Below, one piece after another: positions 26,067 through 34,458 of a stretch of DNA of 50,577 bases. The DNA is from an uncultured Enterobacterales bacterium (lineage in GTDB: Bacteria; Pseudomonadota; Gammaproteobacteria; Enterobacterales; Enterobacteriaceae). The stretch covers positions 1 through 50,577 of the forward strand of contig CAMLBO010000028.1 of the NCBI GenBank assembly GCA_946478305.1, written 5' to 3'. Positions within the stretch are counted from its first letter, which is position 1, and each line of letters starts with the position of its first letter. Under the pieces are notes generated by a model. That model was not told the DNA's origin and made no database searches. It worked only from the letters and a program-made list of their open reading frames with translations. The position numbers were made by a program, and so were the translations under genes.

Positions 26067-27425
26067 ATGAGTTTTTTGGGATGGACAGCGGCCGTGGGTG
26101 GGCTGTTGTTGCTGATGTCATTGGCATCGGGCTGGATCCACCGTAGCCCGGTAACCTCATTTGGTCTGTATCTGGCCGCGGGCGTCGCCTGTGGACCTTG
26201 GGCGCTGGATCTGCTGCATATCGATATTGTGGCGCATTCGGAGCTCACCGGGCGGTTGACTGAAATCGCCATGGCCGCGTCGCTGTTTATTACCGGCCTT
26301 AAATTGCGGATTCCTTTTCGCAACCACGGTTGGCGAATGGGCGTACGGCTGGCATTCCCCGGTATGTTGCTTACCGTGGCGGGTGTTACGGTGGTGGCAC
26401 ACTACCTTACCGGCCTTTCCTGGCCAATGGCGCTGGCGTTTGGTGCGATTGTTGCACCCACTGACCCGGTGCTCGCCAGCCTCATCTCTGTCAATGATGC
26501 CCGGGATGAGGACGACTTGCGGGTATCGTTGTCGAGTGAGGCCGGCATGAACGATGGTTCGGCACTGCCGATATTAATGTTGGCACTGCTGCTGATGAAC
26601 TCCTCCGAGCCACTGACGTACCTGCAAATAGGTCACTGGGCATTAGTGGATGTGATTTGGGCGCTGCTTGGTGGTCTCGGCATTGGTTACGGGTTGGGGC
26701 GTCTTATCGGGCTGCTTGCTACCCGCATGCGCCACGCACAGGGGGATATTGCTCCCAGTGATTTTATTGCGTTATCGCTGATTGCCCTGAGTTATGCTGC
26801 AGCACAAAGTCTGGATGCGTCAGGTTTCTTGGCGGCCTTTGCGGCAGGCGTTGGCTTACGCAGCGCGGAGCTACGTATTGTCAATCTGCATCCGCCAGAA
26901 AATATGGCCGAAGATCTGCGCTACCGGCCCGCAGAAGAGCTGGTAAATCCCCACAGCCGCCACTCGTTCGGCGATCGCGGCCCGGCAAAATCCATGGGGC
27001 TGGTGGTCGGAGATGCACTCTCGTTCGGCGATACTATCGAACGCCTGTTTGCCGCCGCCATTATCGTGGTATTGGGGATCACGTTGTCGCAGCACTGGGA
27101 ACCCACTGGATTACTCATTGCCGCCATATTGTTTATCGTGATTCGACCGGTGTCGGTCTATATCGCCACCATGGGGGGGGAGGCTCCGCGTGCGCGGCGT
27201 CTGATGATTGGCTGGCTGGGGATCCGCGGCATTGGCAGTATTAACTATATTGCTTACGCCTATACCCACGGGATGGCCGGAACGGAGGCGGCCCGTATGG
27301 CGGATATTGCTTTTACCGTGATCGTAACCAGCGTATTGGTGCATGGTTTAACGGTAACGCCCCTGCTCAACTGGCGACAAAGCCTGCAGAAAAAGCGTGA
27401 AGAGCGGGAAAAACAAGAGTCATGA
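26067..27425 (+). CDS. Na+/H+ antiporter, CPA1 (NhaP-like) family
   Basis: 452-residue membrane protein with about 12-13 helices. The cation-site motif GAIVAPTDPVLASLI (helix 5, about 145-160) and the following EAGMNDGSALP (ND pair of CPA1 exchangers) are present. The start is ATG 26067 behind a strong GGAAGGGAGGAG; an upstream in-frame ATG at 25974 has no site. The C-terminal tail is short and charged, without a TrkA-C or cNMP domain. Role: pH or sodium homeostasis. Single gene, facing a LysR regulator 62 bases downstream. Confidence 0.9.
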   Translation: MSFLGWTAAVGGLLLLMSLASGWIHRSPVTSFGLYLAAGVACGPWALDLLHIDIVAHSELTGRLTEIAMAASLFITGLKLRIPFRNHGWRMGVRLAFPGMLLTVAGVTVVAHYLTGLSWPMALAFGAIVAPTDPVLASLISVNDARDEDDLRVSLSSEAGMNDGSALPILMLALLLMNSSEPLTYLQIGHWALVDVIWALLGGLGIGYGLGRLIGLLATRMRHAQGDIAPSDFIALSLIALSYAAAQSLDASGFLAAFAAGVGLRSAELRIVNLHPPENMAEDLRYRPAEELVNPHSRHSFGDRGPAKSMGLVVGDALSFGDTIERLFAAAIIVVLGITLSQHWEPTGLLIAAILFIVIRPVSVYIATMGGEAPRARRLMIGWLGIRGIGSINYIAYAYTHGMAGTEAARMADIAFTVIVTSVLVHGLTVTPLLNWRQSLQKKREEREKQES

Positions 27426-27487
27426 TATTGAGTATGGGGTTCGGTTCCTCTGATATCGCAGAAGAATCAACCCTCTGCTACCTGCTT

Positions 27488-28414
27488 TTACACCTGTCGT
27501 TTAAGCAGGTGGCTGATAATATTATTGATCGTCGCGTCGCTGCGCGATGATTTGTTGTAAGTGAGAAAAATAGGTTGTGGGGATAATGGAGAGTCAGAGG
27601 TTAATTTTTTAATATTGAAGGAGGATTTAAATCTCTCATACATCCATAAAGGTACTACGCCGATTTTGTTGGACGCTTCAACTATTGAGAGCAATGTCAG
27701 GAATGAATTACTTCTGAAATGAATATTGCGCTGCCCGATAGACTGATTAATTTCCAGTTTGCTTTGCCAGAACTCGTCGTCCTGGGTTTCGAAAATCACA
27801 AAATCTTCCTGTTGACTCATCTCTTTGGTTAAGTGTTCGCGAAGCCGTGGGTGGTGGCTGGCTGAAATAAAGCACAGCTCTTCATCTGATATGTGAACAT
27901 TCTCCATAGAGCGGCTTAAATTAGGTTTGAAATCTATCGTAAGATCGGTAGTGCGAAAGCGTGGCAAGTCGTTATGGGCAGAAAGGTCTGAGTAATACGA
28001 TTTATGGATGACTTCACAGGTCGGCTTTTTGGACCAAATCAGATTCGAAATCTGTGGAACCAGACGAACAGAGAGATAAGGAGAGCAGTAAATCACGATG
28101 CGGTTGCTCTCTTCGGGATAGACCACGTCAAGGATGCTGCGGTTAAGCTTGTCGAAATCATCTTGCAATGAGTCGTAAATGACCTTCGCCCGACGGGTAG
28201 GTTTTAACGCTTGCCCCTCACGCACGAAGAGGGGATCGCTAAAGTGCTCGCGAAGTTTGGCTAATGACTGAGAAACAGAAGACGGTGATATGCCAAGGGC
28301 TGAGGATGCCAGTGTCACGCTGCTGTGGGAAAACACTTCAATAAAAATAGCCAGCAGATTAAGGTCCAGCTTCTTTTTATCAATGACTGTCGATTCAGGA
28401 TGAGCAGGAGTCAT
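27488..28414 (-). CDS. LysR-family regulator, LeuO/YbeF-like
   Basis: 308 residues. The N-terminal winged helix includes HSSVTLASSALGISPSSVSQSLAKLREHF and the LysR LFVREGQALKPTRRA segment. The effector domain is of the LeuO/YbdO/YbeF/NodD-like type (long acidic middle, PLW near the end). Codon use is more AT-rich than in neighbours. The gene is divergent from the IprA-like regulator across a 312-base AT-rich gap; they may control each other. Target unknown. Confidence 0.85.
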   Translation of the reverse strand: MTPAHPESTVIDKKKLDLNLLAIFIEVFSHSSVTLASSALGISPSSVSQSLAKLREHFSDPLFVREGQALKPTRRAKVIYDSLQDDFDKLNRSILDVVYPEESNRIVIYCSPYLSVRLVPQISNLIWSKKPTCEVIHKSYYSDLSAHNDLPRFRTTDLTIDFKPNLSRSMENVHISDEELCFISASHHPRLREHLTKEMSQQEDFVIFETQDDEFWQSKLEINQSIGQRNIHFRSNSFLTLLSIVEASNKIGVVPLWMYERFKSSFNIKKLTSDSPLSPQPIFLTYNKSSRSDATINNIISHLLKRQV

Positions 28415-28726
28415 ATAATTTCTCGGTGTAGGTTGTTTATTCTTACGGGAATTATCTGATGCATTAATGGGAGTGAATTAACTGATAAATATTATCTTAT
28501 ATTCATCATGGTAACTAAATAAGGAATTTTATCCATTTTTGGATGATTATATTTTGTGGTTGAAATCGCGTAAGGGAGAAGACGCAAGTTTGGAAATAAT
28601 GAGTGATTTCATTGAAGTAAGAGAATGCCATGACTAAAGTTTATCCCATTGGTAGTTTTATAAAAAAATCTACTTTTGGATGATTATGGTATAGTTTAAA
28701 AATCATAACTTACTTAGGGAAATGTC
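28415..28726. promoter_or_regulatory. AT-rich divergent region with 14-bp direct repeat
   Basis: 312 bases between two regulator genes, distinctly AT-rich. TTTTGGATGATTAT occurs twice, at 28537-28550 and 28674-28687; the second copy is followed by GGTATAGTTT, which could hold a -10 box for the plus-strand regulator. Such regions are typical H-NS and LeuO targets (inference). Confidence 0.5.
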
Positions 28727-29395
28727 ATGAGTGGCGGAACGTTCAAAAGCGATGATGATCAGTTAAAGAAACCGATGAGTAAACCGACTGATGCCATTGA
28801 AAGGTTGATAACATTATTCACCCCCACCTCTCAACCGCTGGATACAACCGCTACGGCGGGTAAAATCGCCATGCAGGATGATCAACAAAATATGTTAGTT
28901 ATCTTGTTGATCAAAGGGGAGATTGATATCTTTCGTAACGTCGACAATCTCTTGTTTGCTAACGCCTCCGGTCCCTGCATCTTCGGTATGCAAGGCACAG
29001 CATTTCGCTTTGATGTCTACCAGTTCCGTGCCAGTAAAGACAGTGAACTGCGGGTTCTGACTCAGAAAGAGGCGCTTAGCCTGCTGATAGAAAATAATGC
29101 GCTGAACGATCTGGTTATTTTCCAGAGCTACTTCAGCGACTACCAGGCACATCGCGATAATTTATTAATAAATAAAAGCACTTATGAAATAATCTGCGGT
29201 TTTTTATACGAACTGGAACGTGTTCCCATGCCTCAGCGGCTGAAAATCAGCGTAGCTAATTATATTCTTGAACGCAGCAACCTGGCCCGAAGTGGCGTGA
29301 TGAAAATTCTTGCAGATCTTCGCACCGGTGAGTACGTGGATATTCAAAATGGTAAGTTAATGAGTATATTAAGAAAGCTCCCTAAGGTTTACTAA
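28727..29395 (+). CDS. IprA-like winged-helix regulator
   Basis: 222 residues. The N-terminal part is a degenerate cyclic-nucleotide-binding-like barrel (about 50-150, with GEIDIF and FGMQG); the C-terminal part is a winged helix of the IprA/YaiV type (ISVANYILERSNLARSGVMKILADLRTGEYV). Relatives modulate stress and peroxide resistance or surface traits in enterobacteria. AGGGAAA lies before the ATG. AT-rich like its neighbour LysR, suggesting horizontal arrival or silencing by H-NS. Confidence 0.75.
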   Translation: MSGGTFKSDDDQLKKPMSKPTDAIERLITLFTPTSQPLDTTATAGKIAMQDDQQNMLVILLIKGEIDIFRNVDNLLFANASGPCIFGMQGTAFRFDVYQFRASKDSELRVLTQKEALSLLIENNALNDLVIFQSYFSDYQAHRDNLLINKSTYEIICGFLYELERVPMPQRLKISVANYILERSNLARSGVMKILADLRTGEYVDIQNGKLMSILRKLPKVY

Positions 29396-29810
29396 CCGCT
29401 CTGTGCTGATGTCTGTCTGCCACACTGACGCTCAGGTTTCGACCCGCGTATATCCATAGCCACGCTAGCCAGGAAGAATTATTTGTTTTTCATAAATCCA
29501 TATCTGCGATGACCTCCTGTCTGCTGCTGTCAGTAGCAGGGGGGAGGTAACACGTAAGAGATATCTCGGTAAGGGTGAATGCTGCCTTTTATACTCGCTA
29601 TAAGAATATGGATATTCTCTAAATAATGAAGGATATTACCTGAGAAATAGCACGCAAAGATTAACGTTTTATTATCCCTGTCAGTGTTGTTAGGTGAACA
29701 AGATAAAAACATAGAGAGGAAATATTGCTATATCAGAAGCGTACTTAATAAATCGGGGTATGAAAGCGTTGTAGACAATTTTAGCGGTGGCACAGTGTAT
29801 TCATTTCACT
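29396..29810. other. Gene-free stretch
   Basis: About 415 bases after the IprA-like gene. Only short, uncharacterised open frames occur, none with a good ribosome site and family resemblance. A CTGCTGCTGTCAGTAGCAG imperfect hairpin lies near 29521. Nothing else supported. Confidence 0.5.
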
Positions 29811-29841
29811 GGAATAAAACCCGCATGGCGGGTTTTATTCC
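29811..29841. terminator. Terminator hairpin after the YgdI/R-like lipoprotein gene
   Basis: Perfect 14-base arms (GGAATAAAACCCGC and GCGGGTTTTATTCC) with a three-base loop. It lies 14 bases beyond the stop of the minus-strand lipoprotein gene. The A/T stretches are within the arms, so it can work both ways. Confidence 0.85.
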
Positions 29842-29855
29842 AGACGGACTCTCTG

Positions 29856-30080
29856 TTATTTCCCGATCTCAGACATCACCTTCACGTCAGTTTGGGCGAT
29901 CTGACGCTCTTTACCCCAGGCATCTTTGTACTTAATCAGGCCGGTCTCCTTGTCTACTTTGGGTTTACCTTCGCTGACTATTGTTCGCCCGTCGTTGGTT
30001 TGAATGGCGTAGTTGCTGGAGCAACCTGCAAGCATGGCTGAGAGGACGATTGCTGATGCTACAAAATAACCTGTTTTCAT
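29856..30080 (-). CDS. YgdI/YgdR-family lipoprotein (DUF903)
   Basis: 74 residues. Lipoprotein signal with lipobox LAGC (Cys20) followed by SSNYAIQTNDGRTIVSEGKPKVDKETG, the small beta-barrel of the YgdI/YgdR family. AAGGAG lies eight bases before the ATG. Exported and acylated; role unknown. Single gene with its own terminator. Confidence 0.9.
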   Translation of the reverse strand: MKTGYFVASAIVLSAMLAGCSSNYAIQTNDGRTIVSEGKPKVDKETGLIKYKDAWGKERQIAQTDVKVMSEIGK

Positions 30081-30190
30081 AACCTACTCCTTGTCGTTAA
30101 GCCTGATTAAGGTTTAGCACAAATTGGAGATTGGACCAGTAAATCACTGCAATTAGGCGAAGTAGTACGATTTTTCGCCACAAAATGCCT

Positions 30191-30622
30191 TTATTTTTTC
30201 GACTGAAGCCCCTTTTCCGCACTGAGTTCACCCGCATCAAAAACCGTCCGTGACTGGCGAAACTGTGCGGCATTGTCGATAACCCACATCCACAGTGGGA
30301 TCATGTGCTCCAGCAGCGCGGTGCCTGTGGCAGACAATTCATATTCGACTCGGGGGGATTTTTCCTGGTAATCGTAACGAATAATCAGCCCATCGCGTTC
30401 AAGCTGGCGTAGGGAGCGGGTCAGCATACGCTGCGTCACGCCCTCCATCCGCCGACCAATTTCAGCATGGCGTAAACGACCGCCGACGCCCAGGGCATGA
30501 ACAATACCCAGCGACCAGCGGTTTCCGGCATGCGACAGCACTTCCCGCTTAAGACCATCGTCATCAGCGCTTAGCGCGGCGCACGCGGCCTGCGAGCGTG
30601 CTAGTAAACTTTCTCGGTCCAT
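30191..30622 (-). CDS. HxlR-family regulator
   Basis: 143 residues. The winged helix contains HAGNRWSLGIVHALGVGGRLRH, GVTQRMLTRSLRQLERDGLI and the wing SPRVEYELSATG, as in HxlR/YodB-type redox or aldehyde sensors; a cysteine at residue 14 could be a sensing site. I start it at ATG 30622 (GGGGAC upstream). It is divergent from the NmrA-like reductase gene with 83 bases between, so it probably controls that gene. Confidence 0.88.
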   Translation of the reverse strand: MDRESLLARSQAACAALSADDDGLKREVLSHAGNRWSLGIVHALGVGGRLRHAEIGRRMEGVTQRMLTRSLRQLERDGLIIRYDYQEKSPRVEYELSATGTALLEHMIPLWMWVIDNAAQFRQSRTVFDAGELSAEKGLQSKK

Positions 30623-30705
30623 TTTGTCCCCGGTATCACTGGTGTGCCTTCTTGTTCTCTGTTTTCTGCGGTGTAACGCTGTACGCAACTACACAGGAGA
30701 ACCCC

Positions 30706-31650
30706 ATGAACGTCAACGCGAATAAAAACCCTCACGCCATACTGGTACTCGGTGCCGGTGAACTGGGTATGGCTATGCTGCAAAGTTTAGTGCAAACCCC
30801 CGGTGCCGACGTGGCGGTGTTGCTGCGCCATTCGACCATTCACAGTCAGGACCCACAAAAGAGTGCTCACCTTAAACAATTAGGTGATCTCGGCGTTACA
30901 GTCGTCGAAGGCGATTTGGTGGAGGATTCAGTCAGCGCACTGGCGCAGATATTTTCCCCCTTCGATACTGTCATCAGTTGTACCGGGTTCATTGCGGGCA
31001 GTGGAACGCAGATCAAAATAACCCGCGCCGTGCTGGAGTCGGGTATCCGGCGCTATGTTCCCTGGCAGTTTGGCGTCGACTATGACCTCGTAGGCAGGGG
31101 GAGTGGCCAGACAGTATGGGATGAACAGCTGGACGTACGTGAAATGCTGCGCGCTCAACAGGCCACCGAATGGGTCATTATCTCCACGGGCATGTTCACC
31201 AGTTATCTGTTTGATCCTGATTTTGGCATCGTCGATTTTCCGGGCCATACGGTCAATGCCCTCGGAAGCTGGGATAACGCCGTGACCCTGACCACGCCGG
31301 ATGACATTGGTAAATTGACCCGCGAGATCCTGCTCAGTGAACCACGCCTGGCCAATCAGGTGGTGTACACCGCCGGTGAGAGTATCACGTACGGCCAGCT
31401 GGCTGACCTGATGGACAGGATGCTTGAACGCCCAGTTAGGCGGGTGGCGTGGAGTGTGAAAAAACTGACATCCGACCTGGCGCAGGTACCCGAGGATCTG
31501 GTGGCGAAATATCGGGTCGCCTTTGCCAAAGGCAGGGGAGTGTCATGGCCGATGGCGCAAACCTTCAACGCTCAGCACAACATTGCGGTGACCAATGTTG
31601 AACAGTGGTTGCGCCAGCATCAGCCGCAGCGGGTCACGGCGGGGGTATAA
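30706..31650 (+). CDS. NmrA-like NAD(P)-binding protein (isoflavone reductase-like)
   Basis: 314 residues. Rossmann start AILVLGAGELGMAML near residue 10, then the NmrA/isoflavone-reductase pattern (VVEGDLVEDSVSALAQIF, VISCTGFIAGSGTQI, RRYVPWQFGVDYD). It is an atypical SDR that reduces small substrates or senses NADP+. Start ATG 30706 with ACAGGAGA upstream; the frame is open to 30598 but overlaps the HxlR gene. An imperfect inverted repeat GTGTA/TACAC (30671-30694) before the gene may bind the HxlR regulator. Confidence 0.85.
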   Translation: MNVNANKNPHAILVLGAGELGMAMLQSLVQTPGADVAVLLRHSTIHSQDPQKSAHLKQLGDLGVTVVEGDLVEDSVSALAQIFSPFDTVISCTGFIAGSGTQIKITRAVLESGIRRYVPWQFGVDYDLVGRGSGQTVWDEQLDVREMLRAQQATEWVIISTGMFTSYLFDPDFGIVDFPGHTVNALGSWDNAVTLTTPDDIGKLTREILLSEPRLANQVVYTAGESITYGQLADLMDRMLERPVRRVAWSVKKLTSDLAQVPEDLVAKYRVAFAKGRGVSWPMAQTFNAQHNIAVTNVEQWLRQHQPQRVTAGV

Positions 31651-31891
31651 GGCCATTTTTCCCCGCGGTTTGGATAATTCTATCTATACTCTCTCGGGGC
31701 CAGAGAAAGCGCATTCCTGAACATGGCGAAAAGATGTTCAGCATGTGCCGATTTGGCCACCTTTACCTGGCGGCAATGCTTACAGAAGAAAATCCGCCAA
31801 TCCGGTAAATTTTGCATTGCTATGGCTTATTTTCTTTAAACCACCAGTGGCTCCCTTATGTGCTGGAAAAGGTGTGCTCCGAGGAATTGAT

Positions 31892-33001
31892 ATGAAGTTT
31901 GAAGGGTTTTCTAAAGGATTTTTTATTCTGATCCTTTTCATTGTGACCGTGGCTTTTCTGGATGTACTGGGGCCTTACTACTCCTCCGTGCTGTGGGCAA
32001 TCATTCTGGCGGTGATTTTCCATCCGCTGAAAAACCGGCTTAAGCAATATATCGGTGAAAAAAACGGTTTGGCTTCGTTCCTGACCGTCCTGGTGATCTG
32101 TCTGATTGTGTTCACGCCGCTGGCGATTATTGGCTCCTCTCTGGCGATTGAGCTCAATATTCTTTACACCAAATTGCAGGGTAACGACACGCAGTTGCCA
32201 GCGATACTGGCCGATGTTATGCAGCATCTTCCGGCCTGGGCGCGTCACTTCCTCACGGAACACAATCTGGATAGCACCGCTGAAATCCAGCAGAAATTGT
32301 CAGGCGTGGCGCTTAAAGGCGGCCAGTACCTGGCAGGAAGCGTGTTTGTGATCGGTAAGAGCACGTTCAGCTTCACCGTCGGTTTCGCCATCATGCTGTA
32401 TCTGTTGTTCTTCCTGCTTAAAGACGGGGCTTACCTGGTGAACCTGACCATGCAATCCCTGCCGTTATCGAAGGACATCAAGCACCATCTGTTTGTGAAA
32501 TTTGCCGCAGTCTCGCGCGCTACCGTGAAGGGTACGGTGGTGGTGGCTATCGTGCAGGGCTTTTTGGGCGGTCTGGCCTTTTACTTCACCGGCATAGAGG
32601 GCAGCCTGCTTTGGGGCGCACTGATGGCTTTTCTGTCCATCATTCCGGCCGTAGGTTCTGCCATTATTTGGGTACCGGCAGCAATCTATTTCTTCGGTGC
32701 CGGCATGCTGTGGAAGGGGATCTTCCTGGTTGCCTTCTTTGTGGTGATTATCGGGCTGGTGGATAATATTTTGCGTCCGTTGCTGGTCGGTAAAGACACC
32801 AAAATGCCAGATTATCTCATCCTCATCTCCACCCTGGGTGGTATGGAGATTTATGGCATCAACGGGTTTGTTATTGGTCCGCTCATCGCTGCACTGTTTA
32901 TCGCCTGCTGGAATATCTTCTCAGGGCGTGAAAATCAGGGAACGATGGATGAAATTGACGAAGAGTTTATCGAAGAAGGGAAGAATCACCCTGACGCGTG
33001 A
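31892..33001 (+). CDS. AI-2E family transporter (YdiK/TqsA/PerM-like)
   Basis: 369-residue membrane protein with 7-8 helices. Family signs: the helix pair at the start (FILILFIVTVAFLDVLGPYYSSVLWAIILAV broken by a short turn) with FHPL, the amphipathic central region 105-165, and the C-terminal GLVDNILRPLLVGKDTKMPDYL. Start ATG 31892 behind GAGGA; the open frame from 31745 lacks a site. Function in the family varies (AI-2 export, Na+/H+ exchange, indole resistance), so none is asserted. Acidic C-tail. A terminator follows. Confidence 0.9.
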   Translation: MKFEGFSKGFFILILFIVTVAFLDVLGPYYSSVLWAIILAVIFHPLKNRLKQYIGEKNGLASFLTVLVICLIVFTPLAIIGSSLAIELNILYTKLQGNDTQLPAILADVMQHLPAWARHFLTEHNLDSTAEIQQKLSGVALKGGQYLAGSVFVIGKSTFSFTVGFAIMLYLLFFLLKDGAYLVNLTMQSLPLSKDIKHHLFVKFAAVSRATVKGTVVVAIVQGFLGGLAFYFTGIEGSLLWGALMAFLSIIPAVGSAIIWVPAAIYFFGAGMLWKGIFLVAFFVVIIGLVDNILRPLLVGKDTKMPDYLILISTLGGMEIYGINGFVIGPLIAALFIACWNIFSGRENQGTMDEIDEEFIEEGKNHPDA

Positions 33002-33009
33002 TAAATAAG

Positions 33010-33041
33010 AAAGGGGAGATAGTGATATCTCCCCTTTTTTT
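33010..33041. terminator. Terminator after the AI-2E family gene
   Basis: GGGGAGATA, loop GTGA, TATCTCCCC, followed by seven T on the plus strand; A residues on the other side could also serve the convergent gene at 33068. Confidence 0.92.
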
Positions 33042-33067
33042 ACGTCTGGATGTTGATGCGACGCGCT

Positions 33068-34090
33068 TTACAACGGACGCTGATGAGTGAAAGCAGCGCG
33101 GGGTTGAGTACGGCGACCCAGCATCCCCATGATGCCTGCCAGAATGGCTTCGACGATTAACATGAAGAAGGTGAACCAGCTGGCTTTAGCCGTTGCCGCT
33201 GCGGCTTTTTCACCGGCTTCGCGGGCTTTCTGTTCCGCCTGCTGTTTCAGCTCTTCATATTTCGCACGGGCCTGCTGATACGTTTTTTCAGCCTGACTGA
33301 CAATCTGGTCCGCTTCCTGATCGCTTTTCCCTGTACGCGCTTTGATGATATTTTTCAGCGCCTCACGGTCAGCGGCCTGGAATGTGTTTTCATTGCGCTG
33401 AATCAGCCCTTTAATAAAGTTAGCTACATCGGCATCGGCGGTTTGTGGATGATTAGCCGTATCCGCTGCCTGATTTTGTGCATTATTGACCTCACCCTGG
33501 GCTTTATTTTGCAGGTTCTCCGGTTGTAATTCCGGTTTGCCCGTCTGGCGCAGGGTAGTGTCAAGTTCATTCTGCAGGCTGTCGAGATTGATATTATTCT
33601 CGCCCAGCTTATCTTTAACCATTTGCGTGACCGGCGGCGCGGCAGCAGATATTCCACTACCCAAGGTTTGTAATCCGGATCCCACGACGCTTGCAGCACC
33701 GCTTACTGCATTATTAACCACCACAATCAGGAACCAGGTACAAATTAACGTGTTGACCCCAAACATTAATATTCCATGCAGGGCGCCTTCACGCTGTGCC
33801 AGTCTCCCGCTGGCGTAGGCCCCGGCAGCAATGGAAATCAGCATGCTGATGCCTGTCCAGATAGCGGCTCCTTTCCCCAATCCATCAAGTGGATTTTGTT
33901 CCTTCAGGGGGTCAATAGTACTGGCGCCAACCGCCGTACCTAATATTGCCAATAACAGATACACCACCATTGAAATAATGACGCCAGCAAAAATAGCGCT
34001 CCAAGAAATACGTTTTAGTGGAACTCTGTTTACCGACTCAATCAAGGTTTCATTATAGATTTCAGTGGTGGAGTGTGGATGTTCGGTCAT
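33068..34090 (-). CDS. Membrane protein with central coiled coil, unknown function
   Basis: 340 residues from ATG 34090 (GGAG upstream; the frame is open to 34198). Three membrane helices near the N-terminus (about 31-55, 75-92, 104-125), a long polar Gln/Asn/Ala-rich region (130-240), a predicted coiled coil (about 260-310, repeated KYEELKQQAEQKAREAG pattern) and a final helix (about 313-332) followed by a basic tail. I recognise the arrangement from other enterobacterial genomes but not a characterised function. Stand-alone gene, convergent with the AI-2E transporter. Confidence 0.75.
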   Translation of the reverse strand: MTEHPHSTTEIYNETLIESVNRVPLKRISWSAIFAGVIISMVVYLLLAILGTAVGASTIDPLKEQNPLDGLGKGAAIWTGISMLISIAAGAYASGRLAQREGALHGILMFGVNTLICTWFLIVVVNNAVSGAASVVGSGLQTLGSGISAAAPPVTQMVKDKLGENNINLDSLQNELDTTLRQTGKPELQPENLQNKAQGEVNNAQNQAADTANHPQTADADVANFIKGLIQRNENTFQAADREALKNIIKARTGKSDQEADQIVSQAEKTYQQARAKYEELKQQAEQKAREAGEKAAAATAKASWFTFFMLIVEAILAGIMGMLGRRTQPRAAFTHQRPL

Positions 34091-34458
34091 GTTGATATCT
34101 CCATTTATCGCCATACTTTTCATGGTTGGATGGCAGTTTTTACGATCATAATCACTGCTTACCGTGGCTAATCTCAGCGTTTGATCGCACGATTGCATTA
34201 GCTGCCTTAATGTTAGTAAGAGAATGACGATTACACCAAAAAATATTTATTTCTCTCATAAATAAGGGGTTTGTCTTAATAATACCCATCGACCTCCTGA
34301 TAGCGGCCAAAAATAAAGGGGATAAAGCCGGTGAAATAACATAATGAATTCCAGGGGTAAGCGGGCAATTAAAATCGAATCATCTGTCGGGACGCATTTG
34401 GGATTTAACCCTTTGCAGGGCATAATCGCGACATTCTGAGTGGAGACGGGAGGGGAGA
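34091..34458. other. Intergenic region before the Vxr-like operon
   Basis: About 370 bases between two divergent genes, moderately AT-rich near 34200-34300. No convincing gene or repeat. The vxr-like promoter is expected near the right end, where a GGAGGGGAG ribosome site precedes the kinase start. Confidence 0.5.

Noticed and set aside
31724-31840. 37-residue cysteine-containing open frame upstream of the AI-2E gene
   Set aside because: No ribosome site and no recognisable resemblance; too short to support.
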